DNA of 64,000 nucleotides from Stagnihabitans lacustris (GCF_025950525.1 NZ_JAPDGS010000004.1:186001-250000); one strand, 5' to 3'; positions 46,284-55,084 are shown, counted from the stretch's first letter. Translations and numbers: made by a program. The notes: generated by a model from the sequence alone, not told the origin.

Positions 46284-46829
46284 ATGATGAAATCCCTTCT
46301 GGCCGCTTCGATCCTGGCTCTGACCGCTTCGGGCGCTTTTGCCGAAAACCCCATGGTGGGTGGCGCTGCGATGTATGACACCAAGAACATCGTTGAAAAC
46401 GCGATCAACTCGGCCGACCACACCACGCTCGTCGCCGCCGTCAAGGCCGCGGGCCTGGTCGAGACCCTGCAAGGCGCCGGCCCCTTCACCGTCTTTGCGC
46501 CGACCAATGACGCCTTCGCCAAACTGCCCGCCGGCACCGTGGAAAACCTGCTGAAGCCGGAAAACAAGGACAGCCTGATCAAGGTCCTGACCTGCCATGT
46601 CGTGGGCGCCAAGGCCATGGCCGAGACCGTTCAGGGCATGATCCAGGCCGATGGCGGCAAGCATGTCATCGAGACCCTGGGCGGCTGCAAGATCACGGCC
46701 GAGAATGACATGGGCACCATCGTGCTGACCGATGAAAACGGCGGCAAGGCTCATGTGACCATCGCCGATGTCGTGCAGTCGAACGGCGTGATCCACGTCA
46801 TCGACGCGGTGATCCTGCCGAAGATGTAA
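46284..46829 (+). CDS. Fasciclin-domain secreted protein
   Basis: 181 residues from ATG 46284, chosen because GGAG lies 6 bp before it; upstream ATGs at 46272 and 46278 are in the same frame. A signal peptide (MMKSLLAASILALTASGAFA) precedes the mature start ENPMVGG. One FAS1 domain: HTTLVAAVKAAGLVETLQ, PFTVFAPTNDAFAKLP and the closing NGVIHVIDAVILP. FAS1 domains mediate adhesion or ligand binding in the periplasm. It probably belongs to the regulon of the upstream sigma/anti-sigma pair. Confidence 0.93.
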   Translation: MMKSLLAASILALTASGAFAENPMVGGAAMYDTKNIVENAINSADHTTLVAAVKAAGLVETLQGAGPFTVFAPTNDAFAKLPAGTVENLLKPENKDSLIKVLTCHVVGAKAMAETVQGMIQADGGKHVIETLGGCKITAENDMGTIVLTDENGGKAHVTIADVVQSNGVIHVIDAVILPKM

Positions 46830-46879
46830 GACGGCGCGGGCTCCCGGGCCCAAGCCCTCGGGCGTGATGTGACGAGTGG

Positions 46880-46905
46880 TCCGGGCGGGGCAAAGGCCGC
46901 CCGGA
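46880..46905 (+). terminator. Likely terminator after the fasciclin gene
   Basis: TCCGGGCGG and CCGCCCGGA form a 9-bp stem with an 8-nt loop, 50 bp past the stop; only a weak T-rich tract (TGGTCTTG) follows. The remaining gap to 47138 shows no other structure or gene. Confidence 0.5.
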
Positions 46906-47138
46906 TGGTCTTGGGGGTTCCGCGGCAGCGGGGTCAGGCCCCCGGGGCTTTTGCGCAGGTCGGAGTTCCCGTCCCCCGGGCTCCGGCCTGTTTGCATTGG
47001 CGGCCTGTCGGGCGCTGCGGTTTCGGTGCGGCCAGTTGCCAGGGAAACCGGTTTGCATCCGGGGGGCGTTTGCCTTGCGGCTGCGGCGGCACTAGGTTCT
47101 CATCTGACCCGTCCGAAAGACCCACCCGATAGGCCCCC

Positions 47139-47924
47139 ATGTCCGCTGATGCCATCTTCGACCCCGGTTGGCGCAAGACCGCCTCGCCCGCCATCGCCCT
47201 TTGGGCGCGCGCCGCACTGCCCCTGGCGATCCAGGCTTTGCAGGGCCAGCCGCGGCGCCATGGCGGAACCTGGGCCGTGGGGTTGGACCTTTTGCCCAAT
47301 GACGAAACCGGCGCCATCGGTGCCCCCCTGCCGTGGGAGGACCTGGGCCTTGCCCCCCAGCCCCTGCACCGCGCGCAGCTTTCGGCGGTCTATCCGGGCT
47401 ATCCCGGCCGCGACCCCGACGAAACCGACGCCGCCCACCGCTTTCGCCTGACCCGGGATGCGGCGCATCTGGACGGGCTTTTGCCGCTTGGCCCCGACAA
47501 GCGCCGCTTCATGAAAGAGCCCCATGCCTGGGTCCTGGGCCTGGCCTTGACCGAGGTCACAGCCGCCCCCCTGGTGGTCTGGGAGGGCTCGCATCTGATC
47601 CTGGCCCGCGCCCTGCATCAGGCCCTGGAGCCCCATCCGCCCGAAACCTGGGGCGACATTGACCTGACCGAGGCCTATGCCGCCGCGCGGCGCGCCTGTT
47701 TCGACCAATGTCGCCGCGTGGAGATTGCCCAATCCCCCGGCGAGGCGGTGATCTTGCACCGCATGATCCTGCATGGCGTCGCCCCTTGGGCGCAAAGCGC
47801 CAGTGCCCCCTGGACGCAAAGTGGAAATACCGCCTGGGCGACCCAAGCCCCGGCCCATGGCCGGATCAACGCCTATTTCCGCCCGCTTTTGCCCTCGGTC
47901 CGCGACTGGCTGACGCTGGCCTAA
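47139..47924 (+). CDS. Putative Fe(II)/2-oxoglutarate dioxygenase (phytanoyl-CoA hydroxylase-like)
   Basis: 261 residues, no family name I am sure of. The pattern for a facial triad is present: an HxD in RDAAHLDGLLP near residue 107-109, a distal His in ILHRMILHGVAPWA, and an Arg in GRINAYFRP that could bind 2-oxoglutarate. The sequence between fits a double-stranded beta-helix. It is flanked by a convergent protease gene (4-bp overlap) and stands alone. Substrate unknown. Confidence 0.6.
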   Translation: MSADAIFDPGWRKTASPAIALWARAALPLAIQALQGQPRRHGGTWAVGLDLLPNDETGAIGAPLPWEDLGLAPQPLHRAQLSAVYPGYPGRDPDETDAAHRFRLTRDAAHLDGLLPLGPDKRRFMKEPHAWVLGLALTEVTAAPLVVWEGSHLILARALHQALEPHPPETWGDIDLTEAYAAARRACFDQCRRVEIAQSPGEAVILHRMILHGVAPWAQSASAPWTQSGNTAWATQAPAHGRINAYFRPLLPSVRDWLTLA

Positions 47925-48493
47925 CGGCGCAGCTCCATCCGCTCTCCGGTGATCGAGATGTCGAACAGCCCCAGGTAACTCATGCCCAGCAAAGAGATAT
48001 CCATGGCGCCCGTCGTCACCGAGGCCGCGATCCGATCATCCGAAAACGGGCCAAAGCGCACGTCCTTCAGGCTGACCCGCGCGGTCTGCACCATGCCATT
48101 CGCCGTCATCGCCTGCCCCGTAAAGACCAGGCTGCCGCCGTCGACCCCCAGACGCGCCGCATCGGCCGGCGACAAGACGACCTCGGAGGCGCCGGTGTCG
48201 GCCATGAACTGCACCGGGACCCCGCCGATCTCCAGCGTGGCATAGTAATGCCCATCCGGCCCGCGCGGCAGGACAACCGCGGCCGCGCCCTCTTCTTGGC
48301 CCGGCCTGATGCCGCGGCGGATGTCGCCCCAAAGCCCATAGACCGCGATCAGCCCCAGAAAGATCATCCCCCAGGCCAGGGCCATCTTGCCCATCCGGCC
48401 CACGCCCTTGCGCATCTCGACCAAGGCCCAACCGGCCAGGGTGGCCAGCAAGAGGCCCACGTAAAGCGCCCGCATCCACAGATCGCCATCCAT
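47921..48493 (-). CDS. Retropepsin-like aspartic protease, membrane-anchored
   Basis: 190 residues. Two TM segments lie in the first 55 residues (ALYVGLLLATLAGWALV and MALAWGMIFLGLIAVYGLW). The catalytic half-site is FMADTGASEVVLS, and the second flap region is LLGMSYLGLFD. This is the clan AA family common in alphaproteobacteria (TIGR02281-like), usually placed in the periplasm. Substrate unknown. Ends in a 4-bp overlap with the convergent dioxygenase gene. Confidence 0.87.
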   Translation of the reverse strand: MDGDLWMRALYVGLLLATLAGWALVEMRKGVGRMGKMALAWGMIFLGLIAVYGLWGDIRRGIRPGQEEGAAAVVLPRGPDGHYYATLEIGGVPVQFMADTGASEVVLSPADAARLGVDGGSLVFTGQAMTANGMVQTARVSLKDVRFGPFSDDRIAASVTTGAMDISLLGMSYLGLFDISITGERMELRR

Positions 48494-48520
48494 CCCAAAA
48501 GCCCCTTTCCAGCAGTCCGG

Positions 48521-49132
48521 TTACAACAGTCCGGAGCCCTTGACCCCGTCGATGACGAATTGCACCGAAAGGGCGGCCAGCAGCATCCCCAGAAGCCGCG
48601 TCACGACGATGGTTCCGGTGCGGCCCAACATGCGCTCGACCCGCGTGGCCGACAGAAAGAACACGAAGGTCGCCGCCATCATCCCCGCCATCAACGCCAG
48701 CACCCCGATCCGCGTCGGCCAATCCCCGGCCTGGCCCATCAACAGGATCATGGTGGCAATCGCGCCAGGCCCCGCGATCAAGGGCGTGGCCAGGGGAAAG
48801 ACCGAAGGGTCATGGGCGGGCTCGGCCTGCGCGCCCTCGCGGCGCTGGGTGCGGCGTTCGAACAGCATGTCCAGCGCGGTCAGGAACAACAGGATGCCCC
48901 CCGCAATCCGAAAGGCCGACAGCGAGATCCCGACAAAGCCCAAAAGCGCATGGCCCAGAAGTCCAAAGGCCAGAAGGATGCAAAAGGCGATCACCACGGA
49001 CCGCCGCGCCAGCCTTTGGCGATGGTCCTGATCCATCCCCCGCGTCAGCGCGATGAACAAAGTCACGAGGCCGATGGGGTCGATGACCACGAAAAGCGTC
49101 GCAAAGGCCGAGATGAAGAAAGCCGATCCCAT
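48521..49132 (-). CDS. MarC-family integral membrane protein
   Basis: 203 residues, about six TM helices. The family blocks are FATLFVVIDPIGLVTLFIAL at the N-terminus, FRIAGGILLFLTALDML, PLATPLIAGPGAIATMILL and the closing RLLGMLLAALSVQFVIDG. Despite the name, no role in antibiotic resistance is established; the transported substrate is unknown. The ATG at 49132 is used because the upstream frame (to 49267) runs through repeat-rich DNA. Confidence 0.92.
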   Translation of the reverse strand: MGSAFFISAFATLFVVIDPIGLVTLFIALTRGMDQDHRQRLARRSVVIAFCILLAFGLLGHALLGFVGISLSAFRIAGGILLFLTALDMLFERRTQRREGAQAEPAHDPSVFPLATPLIAGPGAIATMILLMGQAGDWPTRIGVLALMAGMMAATFVFFLSATRVERMLGRTGTIVVTRLLGMLLAALSVQFVIDGVKGSGLL

Positions 49133-49245
49133 GGGGTCCCCTTTTCGCCCAAGCTTAAAGCCGCGCCTCGCAGGCAACCAGCCCCAAAAGCGCCGCGGCT
49201 CCGACAGCCGCGAGAGAGAACCCGGGGGTCCCTGCGGCTTAACGC

Positions 49246-49275
49246 GCCCCACCCCTGCGCGCCCCACCCCTGCGC
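49246..49275. repeat. 15-bp tandem duplication
   Basis: GCCCCACCCCTGCGC occurs twice without a gap in the 192-bp space between the MarC and regulator genes. The 18-bp palindrome lies 18 bp further on. Confidence 0.85.
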
Positions 49276-49293
49276 TCTGCTTCCCCAGCGTAG

Positions 49294-49311
49294 CCCGGGG
49301 TATACCCCGGG
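49294..49311. repeat. 18-bp perfect palindrome, copy 2
   Basis: CCCGGGGTATACCCCGGG preceded by GCGTAG, the reverse of the flank at 37431-37454. Both copies share about 25 bp. Confidence 0.9.
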
Positions 49312-49324
49312 TCCCCGCCCGCCC

Positions 49325-50005
49325 TCATGTCTCGCCAAGCGCCCCCGCCCGCCACTTGCGCCAATCGGCCAGCCGACGCCCCGCCTCGCGGCCAAAGGTC
49401 ACGCCGCGCGGCACGACATCCAGCACCTGATCCAGCCCCAAGGCCGCAAATCCTTGCCCCTCCACCCAGGCGGCCAGCACCCATGACCCCTCCAGCAACA
49501 GCGCCAGCGGCCTGATGTCACGCTCGCGCAGCTGCCCCCCCTCCAGCACCGCCACCGTCAGAACCTCGCGCAAGCGGATCGCCTTGCGGATCACCGGCAG
49601 CTGTGGCCCCCCCCTTTGCGACCGGGACGCGGCATCGGGGCGGGTGGCAAAGATGTCCTCGCCCTCATCCCGCGGCCCCGGCGCAAGGCCCGCAAGCTTT
49701 CCCGCCAGCGACCGCGCCGCCCCCGCCAGATCGCCCCCGCCCTCGGCCACCAACGCCAACCCCTCCCGCAGGGCCAGCATCTCCGAGGCCTGCAGCATCA
49801 TCGGCGGCAAGGTGATCGGCTGGCGCAGGATATAGCCCACCCCGCGCTCGCCCTCGATGGACAGCCCCGAGGCCGACAGAACGCCCATGTCGCGCCAGAT
49901 CGTGCGCACCGAAACCCCAAGCGCCGCCCCAAGATCGCCCGCCCGGTGCAAACGCCCGTCGCGCAACAGCTGGATCAGGTCGAACAGCCGATCAGACCGC
50001 GGCAT
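49325..50005 (-). CDS. YafY-type transcriptional regulator (HTH plus WYL-like domain)
   Basis: 226 residues. The N-terminal HTH is DLIQLLRDGRLHRAGDLGAALGVSVRTIWRDM-like, with the recognition end VSVRTIWRDMGVL. A WYL-type sensory part begins after ILRQPITLPPMMLQ, near AIRLREVLTVAV. The ATG at 50005 gives MPRSDRLFDLI and has AGAGGAG 10 bp upstream; the frame is open to 50032. It may control the divergent tatABC operon or unlinked genes. Confidence 0.87.
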   Translation of the reverse strand: MPRSDRLFDLIQLLRDGRLHRAGDLGAALGVSVRTIWRDMGVLSASGLSIEGERGVGYILRQPITLPPMMLQASEMLALREGLALVAEGGGDLAGAARSLAGKLAGLAPGPRDEGEDIFATRPDAASRSQRGGPQLPVIRKAIRLREVLTVAVLEGGQLRERDIRPLALLLEGSWVLAAWVEGQGFAALGLDQVLDVVPRGVTFGREAGRRLADWRKWRAGALGET

Positions 50006-50168
50006 TTTCCGGCACTCCTCTGGCAAAATCATGCCCTACTGACATAATAATGTCAGTTGCCCCGCCAAAAGCCAAGCCCCAAGCCGCGATCCCCCCTTGC
50101 GGCCCCTGGCGCTTTGCCGCCACCCTTGACCAAAGCCCGCACCTTTGCGGCCCCCAAAAGGAACAGAC

Positions 50169-50393
50169 ATGCACACTCCCGGCCCCCTTGGTCTTCTGCT
50201 GATCGCCGTCGTCGTCCTCGTGCTTTTCGGCCGTGGCAAGGTCTCTTCGCTGATGGGCGAAGTGGGCAAAGGCATCACCGCCTTCAAAAAGGGCATCAAT
50301 GACGGCCAGGCCGAGGCCGCCAAAGAGGCCGAAGTGGCGCCTCCGCCGGTCGTGGCCAAGGATGTGACCCCCGCCGACGACAAGCAGGCGTGA
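50169..50393 (+). CDS. tatA: Twin-arginine translocase subunit TatA
   Basis: 74 residues from the ATG at 50169, with AAGGA 7 bp upstream. A short N-terminal TM ([15 protein letters not shown]) is followed by the amphipathic helix with [13 protein letters not shown], the TatA/E hallmark, and a polar tail. Subunits assemble into the protein-conducting element of the Tat pathway. tatB follows after 7 bp. Confidence 0.94.
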   Translation: MHTPGPLGLLLIAVVVLVLFGRGKVSSLMGEVGKGITAFKKGINDGQAEAAKEAEVAPPPVVAKDVTPADDKQA

Positions 50394-50400
50394 TCTGTAA

Positions 50401-51309
50401 ATGTTCGGATTGAACTGGCCTGAACTGCTGATCATCTCGGTCGTGGCCCTGATCGTCATCGGCCCCGAGGACTTGCCGCAGATGTTTCGGCAGTTGGGCC
50501 GGTTCACCGGCAAACTGCGCCAGATGAGCCGGGAATTCTCCCGCGCGATGGAGCAGGCCGCCAAGGATACCGGCGTATCCGACGTGGCGCGCGACCTGAA
50601 GGCCGCGACCTCGGCCAAGTCGCTGGGCCTGGATGCCGTGACCGAAGCCGCCAACAAGTTCGAGAAATGGGACCCGCTGAAGAACGCGGCCAAGCCCACG
50701 ATCTCGCCGGCCCGGCCGCTGACCCCGCCGCCGATGCCCGCAACCCCGATGCCCGCTGCTCCGGTGGCCTCTTCGTTGACCTCTGTGGCCGCCCGCGATG
50801 CCGCCAAGGCGGATGCGCCGGCTGAAAAAGGGGCCGAAGACCTGTCGGAAGACGATCTCGAAGCGCTGGAAGGCCTTGAGGATCTCGCCGATCTTGAGGC
50901 GCTGGATGGGGCAAGCCCTGCTGCTGCAAACACGCATGGCCCCAACACGCAAGCGTTGTATGACAAGGCCGCTTTGCGCGCCAAGGTCTTGGCCGAACAG
51001 ACCGAAAAGCTGAAGGCGATCGAGGCCGGGACCTATGTGGAACCCGCACCGCAGGACACAGCCGTCCCGGGCTTGACCCAAGAGCTTGATGCCAAGGCGG
51101 CCAAACCGGGCCCGAAGGCCGCGGCTTCCGATCCGGCAACAGCGGCGCCCAAGCCCAAGAGGACCCGCGCCAAGGCCCCCGCGCCCGTTGATGGCGCCGA
51201 GAAATCTGCCGAACGATCTGCCGCCAAGGCTGGCGCGAAACCTTTGGCCAAGGCCGCTGCGTCGAAACCCAAAAAGCCCCGCAAGACCGCGGGCGAGGAG
51301 ACGGCATGA
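50401..51309 (+). CDS. tatB: Twin-arginine translocase subunit TatB, long C-terminal tail
   Basis: 302 residues, much longer than E. coli TatB (171). N-terminal MFGLNWPELLIISVVALIVIGPEDLP includes the TM helix and the conserved Glu/Pro hinge, followed by an amphipathic helix (FRQLGRFTGKLRQMSREF). From about residue 100 the protein is Ala/Pro/Lys-rich and low in complexity, ending in a basic KPKKPRKTAGEE. It recognises Tat substrates with TatC. ATGA overlap with tatC. Confidence 0.93.
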   Translation: MFGLNWPELLIISVVALIVIGPEDLPQMFRQLGRFTGKLRQMSREFSRAMEQAAKDTGVSDVARDLKAATSAKSLGLDAVTEAANKFEKWDPLKNAAKPTISPARPLTPPPMPATPMPAAPVASSLTSVAARDAAKADAPAEKGAEDLSEDDLEALEGLEDLADLEALDGASPAAANTHGPNTQALYDKAALRAKVLAEQTEKLKAIEAGTYVEPAPQDTAVPGLTQELDAKAAKPGPKAAASDPATAAPKPKRTRAKAPAPVDGAEKSAERSAAKAGAKPLAKAAASKPKKPRKTAGEETA

Positions 51310-52151
51310 GCCAGACCGAAGACCTTGACGGCTCGGCCGCCCCCCTGATCGAACACCTGAAAGAGCTGCGCAACCGCATCCTGATCTCGATGGGGACCTT
51401 TATTGCGGCCTTCATCCTGGCTTTCCTGATCAACAAGCAGATCTGGGATTTCATCAAGGCGCCGCTTTGCACCGTGATGAACGCACGTGGCGCCGACTGC
51501 ACCTTTCAGGTCCTTGCGCCGCAGGACAGCTTTTTCGTCGCGATGAAACTGGCGATGTGGGGCGGCTTTGTCATGGCCTTTCCGATCATTGCCTTCCAGA
51601 TGTGGCGCTTCGTGGCGCCGGGACTTTACAAGAACGAAAAGCGCGCCTTCCTGCCCTTTCTCGTGGCTTCGCCGGTCATGTTCGTTCTGGGCGGCGCGCT
51701 GGCCTATTTCCTGGTGATCCCCTCGGCGCTGCAATTCTTCCTGAGCTTTCAGGATTCGATGGGCGGCACCGTGGCCGATGCGACCGGAGCAGCTTCGACC
51801 ATTCCCAAGGGGCTGGTCTTCCAGGGCTCGATTGACAAGATGTATTCGCTGGTGATGCAGTTCCTCTTGGCCTTTGGCCTGTGCTTCCAGCTTCCGGTCC
51901 TGCTGACGCTGATGGGCAAGGCCGGGCTGATCGGGTCGAGGGGGCTGAAGGCCACGCGGAAATATGCGGTTGTGGGCATCCTGATCCTGTCATCCATGAT
52001 CGCGCCGCCCGATGTGACCTCGATGATGATCCTCTTTGCCGCGATCTATCCGCTGTATGAGGCCTCGATCTGGATCATTGTCTGGTTCGAACGCCAGGCC
52101 AAGGCGCAGGCCATGGCCGACGGCACATGGGACCCGGAAGACGAGGAATGA
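51306..52151 (+). CDS. tatC: Twin-arginine translocase subunit TatC
   Basis: 281 residues with six predicted TM helices. N-terminal IEHLKELRNRILIS matches the signal-binding xxHLxELRxRL motif; FxAPQDSF and YKNEKRAFLPF lie in the conserved loops. It binds the twin-arginine signal peptide. There is an insert around residues 150-180 with DSMGGTVADATGAASTIPKG. ATGA overlap with the following ATPase gene. Confidence 0.96.
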   Translation: MSQTEDLDGSAAPLIEHLKELRNRILISMGTFIAAFILAFLINKQIWDFIKAPLCTVMNARGADCTFQVLAPQDSFFVAMKLAMWGGFVMAFPIIAFQMWRFVAPGLYKNEKRAFLPFLVASPVMFVLGGALAYFLVIPSALQFFLSFQDSMGGTVADATGAASTIPKGLVFQGSIDKMYSLVMQFLLAFGLCFQLPVLLTLMGKAGLIGSRGLKATRKYAVVGILILSSMIAPPDVTSMMILFAAIYPLYEASIWIIVWFERQAKAQAMADGTWDPEDEE

Positions 52152-52984
52152 GGGCCATCGAACGCATCGCGGCGGCGCTGGAGCGTCTGGCGCCGCCGCC
52201 CGCCCCCGCCCCTGACTTCACCGCCGAGGCCTTTGCATGGGCGGTTTCGCCCGACCGGCTTGTCCCGGTGGCGCGGGTCAGCCGTGTTGATATGGGGCTT
52301 TTGGTCGGCATCGACCGGTCGCGCGACTCGCTTTTGGCCAACACGCGGCATTTCGCGGCGGGCTTGCCTGCCAACAACGCGCTGCTTTGGGGCGCGCGGG
52401 GGATGGGGAAATCCTCGCTGGTCAAGGCGATCCATGCGCAGGTCCGGGCGGAGGGCGCGGATCTGAAGATCGTGGAGCTGTCGCGTGAGGATCTGCCCTC
52501 GGTCGCGCGGTTGCTGGACCACCTGCGGGCGGCGCCGCATCGGTTCATCCTGTTTTGCGACGACCTCAGCTTTGCCGGCGATGATCAGCATTACAAGGCG
52601 CTGAAGGCGGTGCTGGATGGTGGCATCGCGGGGCGGCCAGAGAATGTGGTGCTGTATGCCACGTCGAACCGCCGCCACTTGATGCCGCGCGACATGATCG
52701 AAAACGAAAGCGCCACAGCCATCACGCCGGGCGAGGCGGTGGAGGAGAAAGTGTCCCTCTCGGACCGCTTTGGCCTGTGGCTGGGGTTTCACCCCTGCAG
52801 TCAGGACGATTACCTGGCGATGATCGCGGGCTATTGCGCGGCACATGGGGTCAAAGTGGCGGCGGATCGCCTGCGCGCCGAGGCGATCGAATGGCAGGCC
52901 ACCCGCGGCAGCCGATCAGGGCGCGTGGCCTGGCAGTTCTTTTGCGACCTGGCCGCCCGTGAAGGCGTGGCGCTGGCGGGTTGA
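52148..52984 (+). CDS. DUF815 AAA-type ATPase
   Basis: 278 residues. Walker A is WGARGMGKSSLV and Walker B FILFCDDLSF, followed by a sensor-type LYATSNRRHLMPRDM. DUF815 proteins are widespread but uncharacterised. The start overlaps the tatC stop (ATGA), so it is made with the Tat translocase; a chaperone-like role for Tat cargo is speculation. Confidence 0.88.
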   Translation: MRAIERIAAALERLAPPPAPAPDFTAEAFAWAVSPDRLVPVARVSRVDMGLLVGIDRSRDSLLANTRHFAAGLPANNALLWGARGMGKSSLVKAIHAQVRAEGADLKIVELSREDLPSVARLLDHLRAAPHRFILFCDDLSFAGDDQHYKALKAVLDGGIAGRPENVVLYATSNRRHLMPRDMIENESATAITPGEAVEEKVSLSDRFGLWLGFHPCSQDDYLAMIAGYCAAHGVKVAADRLRAEAIEWQATRGSRSGRVAWQFFCDLAAREGVALAG

Positions 52985-53004
52985 GGTCCGTGCTTGCGGC
53001 ACGC

Positions 53005-53029
53005 CCGGGGAGGTTTCACACCTCCCCGG
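53005..53029. terminator. Hairpin after the tat operon
   Basis: CCGGGGAGGT-TTCAC-ACCTCCCCGG, a perfect 10-bp stem 20 bp after the DUF815 stop. No T-run. Confidence 0.55.
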
Positions 53030-53037
53030 ACCCCTCC

Positions 53038-53061
53038 GTGGGATATTTATGAAAAGATGAA
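53038..53061 (+). repeat. Related short intergenic element
   Basis: GTGGGATATTTATGAAAAGA followed by TGAA resembles the TATTT...ATGAAA end of the dispersed element and again sits at an operon end. Confidence 0.4.
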
Positions 53062-53210
53062 TGAGAGGGCCGCAGCCCGTGATGGCCAGGCCGCCGGGCG
53101 TGAAGACAGCTGGGCCTGAAAACAGAGGCCGAGCCCTGTGCCTCCCCAAAGCGGCGCCCCTCGGAGCGACCCTGCAATGGACCCTTCAAGACCAAAGTCC
53201 CGGGGGAGGT

Positions 53211-53243
53211 CTGGAGGGGGCCCGCGGCTCCCTCCAGCTTTTT
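53211..53243 (+). terminator. Probable Rho-independent terminator facing nlpD
   Basis: CTGGAGGG (53211-53218) pairs with CCCTCCAG (53230-53237), with extra G/C pairing inside, followed by CTTTTT. Just after it TGGCCAGCCCTT is tandemly duplicated (53243 and 53256). Confidence 0.6.
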
Positions 53244-53265
53244 GGCCAGCCCTTGTGGCCAGCCC

Positions 53266-54417
53266 TTACTGCAGATAGCTCAGCGGATCGACGGCTTGCT
53301 GGCCCTGGCGGACCTCGAAGTGCAGGGTTCCGGCCCGCAGCGTCCCCAAAGAGGCGCCGCGCTTGACGCTGGCGCCCTTGGCCACGGTGGCGCCGTCCAG
53401 CCCGGCATAGACCGTCAAAAGCCCGCCCTCATGCTTCAGGATCACGATGGTCGATCCCGACCCCGCGTCCTTGGTCACGACCGCCACCGTGCCCGCAGCG
53501 GCGGCCTTGACCGAGGTCCCGGCGGCGGCAGCGATGTCGATGCCCTGGTTGCCCTTGCCGTCATAGGGTTTGATGATCTTGCCCTGGACCGGCATGGCCA
53601 TGGCCGCGGCCGAAGCATTGGTGCGGCTGGACCCCAAATCCGGCGCCGCCTGCCCGGTTTGCGCGGCCTGAGCCGCCGTCACCGTGGTTTCGTTCGGCAG
53701 GGGTTCCGAGGCCGAGGGCGGCATCGGCGTGGGCGAGCCCTGGCCCGGCATCGTTTCGGCCCCGCCTCGCGCCAGATCGGCGGCGGTCGGGATGATCAGA
53801 TATTGCCCCTCACGGACGGAAAGGTCCGAGGGCAGACCGTTCCAATCGGCCAGGGCCTTGGCCGAGATGTTGAATTGCCGCGCGATGGTAAAGGCGGTCT
53901 CGCCGCGTTTCACCTGATAGCGCACCGGCACGGGGCCGGACCCCGTCGTGGAAAACGGCAGCTGTTGCGCGCTTTGGGCCGAGGTCACAGGCGCGCCGGT
54001 CCGGTCGATGGCCGATGAGGCGATGGCCTCGACGTCAATCCCCCCGGCGACCCCGCCCGTCGCCGGAGCCCCAAAAGCGGCGGGGCTTGCCGCCACCCGG
54101 ACCGGAAGCGCCAGAATCTCGCCCTGACGCAGGCGGTCACTGGCGCCAAGTGCGTTGAACCGCGCCAGCTGATCGGGGGCCACGCCGACCCGCGCCGCGA
54201 CCGAGGCCACGGTATCGCCCTGCCGCGCCACGGCCACCTGATAGCCGGGATACGAGATCACGCCATTCTGATCCGGCATTGGCCGCGCCGAGACCGCCTG
54301 CGCCGCCCCCGCCGTGCCGCCATTGGTGCGCAAATCCCAATCCAGCGCATTGGTGTTCACGCAACCCGAAACCACCAAGACCGACAGCAAAAGCCCGGCC
54401 GATCCACCCCTGATCAT
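53266..54417 (-). CDS. nlpD: NlpD-like lipoprotein: two LysM domains and a degenerate LytM domain
   Basis: 383 residues from ATG 54417. A lipobox (VLVVSGC) follows the signal segment. Two LysM repeats: VARQGDTVASVAARVGVAPD and VKRGETAFTIARQFNIS. The C-terminal M23 fold lacks zinc ligands: the usual HxGxD region reads NQGIDIA, YAHL reads YAGL, and HLHF reads TLHF. So it should not cut peptidoglycan itself but, like E. coli NlpD/EnvC, activate an amidase. It ends the surE-pcm-nlpD unit, the same order as in enterobacteria. Confidence 0.9.
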   Translation of the reverse strand: MIRGGSAGLLLSVLVVSGCVNTNALDWDLRTNGGTAGAAQAVSARPMPDQNGVISYPGYQVAVARQGDTVASVAARVGVAPDQLARFNALGASDRLRQGEILALPVRVAASPAAFGAPATGGVAGGIDVEAIASSAIDRTGAPVTSAQSAQQLPFSTTGSGPVPVRYQVKRGETAFTIARQFNISAKALADWNGLPSDLSVREGQYLIIPTAADLARGGAETMPGQGSPTPMPPSASEPLPNETTVTAAQAAQTGQAAPDLGSSRTNASAAAMAMPVQGKIIKPYDGKGNQGIDIAAAAGTSVKAAAAGTVAVVTKDAGSGSTIVILKHEGGLLTVYAGLDGATVAKGASVKRGASLGTLRAGTLHFEVRQGQQAVDPLSYLQ

Positions 54418-54430
54418 CTTCCCACCCCGT

Positions 54431-55084
54431 TCAATCTGCCGCCATCCCCTCGACCAGCGGCACAAAGCGCACCGGGCGAAGTTCCTCGTATTCATAACCC
54501 GACTGCAGCCGCGTCACCTTGATCAGGCTTTGCACCGTATCGGATTGGCCCACCGGAAGCACCATGATACCCCCGGTCTTCAGCTGCGCCAAGAGCGGTC
54601 CCGGAGGGTCCTCGGCCGCAGCGGTCACGATGATCTTGTCGAAAGGCGCCTGATCGGGCAGGCCATGGGACCCGTCGCCGGTCTGCGCCGTGATATTGAC
54701 CAGACCCAGCTCACGAAAGACCGCTTCGGCCTCGCGCACCAGGGTGCGGTGGCGGTCGATCGTATAAACGCGGCGGCACAGGACCGACAGGATCGCCGCC
54801 TGATAGCCCGATCCCGTGCCGACCTCTAGCACCTTGTCGCGCGGTTGCAGGTCCAAAGCCTGCGTCATCAGACCCACGACCGAAGGCTGGCTGATCGTCT
54901 GGCCACAGGCGATGGGCAGCGGCACATCCTCATGGGCGCGCTGCGCGAATATGCCGCGCAGGAACAGGCTGCGGTCGATGCGCTCCATCGCGTCCAGCAC
55001 CCGGGGCGCGGTGATGCCCTGAGAGCGCAGCGCAAACAGAAAGCGCATCTTGCGGGTGGCGATATCTTCCGGGCCGGGCTCCAT
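54431..55084 (-). CDS. pcm: Protein-L-isoaspartate O-methyltransferase
   Basis: 217 residues. The SAM-binding stretch [19 protein letters not shown] and the family [27 protein letters not shown] region (short parts: [15 protein letters not shown]) are present, as is a closing FVPLVEG. It methylates isoaspartyl residues so that they can be repaired. Overlaps surE by TGATG. Confidence 0.96.
   Translation of the reverse strand: MEPGPEDIATRKMRFLFALRSQGITAPRVLDAMERIDRSLFLRGIFAQRAHEDVPLPIACGQTISQPSVVGLMTQALDLQPRDKVLEVGTGSGYQAAILSVLCRRVYTIDRHRTLVREAEAVFRELGLVNITAQTGDGSHGLPDQAPFDKIIVTAAAEDPPGPLLAQLKTGGIMVLPVGQSDTVQSLIKVTRLQSGYEYEELRPVRFVPLVEGMAAD

Noticed and set aside
47708..49486. 592-residue plus-strand open frame
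   Set aside because: Lies opposite the retropepsin-like and MarC genes; composition is that of a shadow frame.
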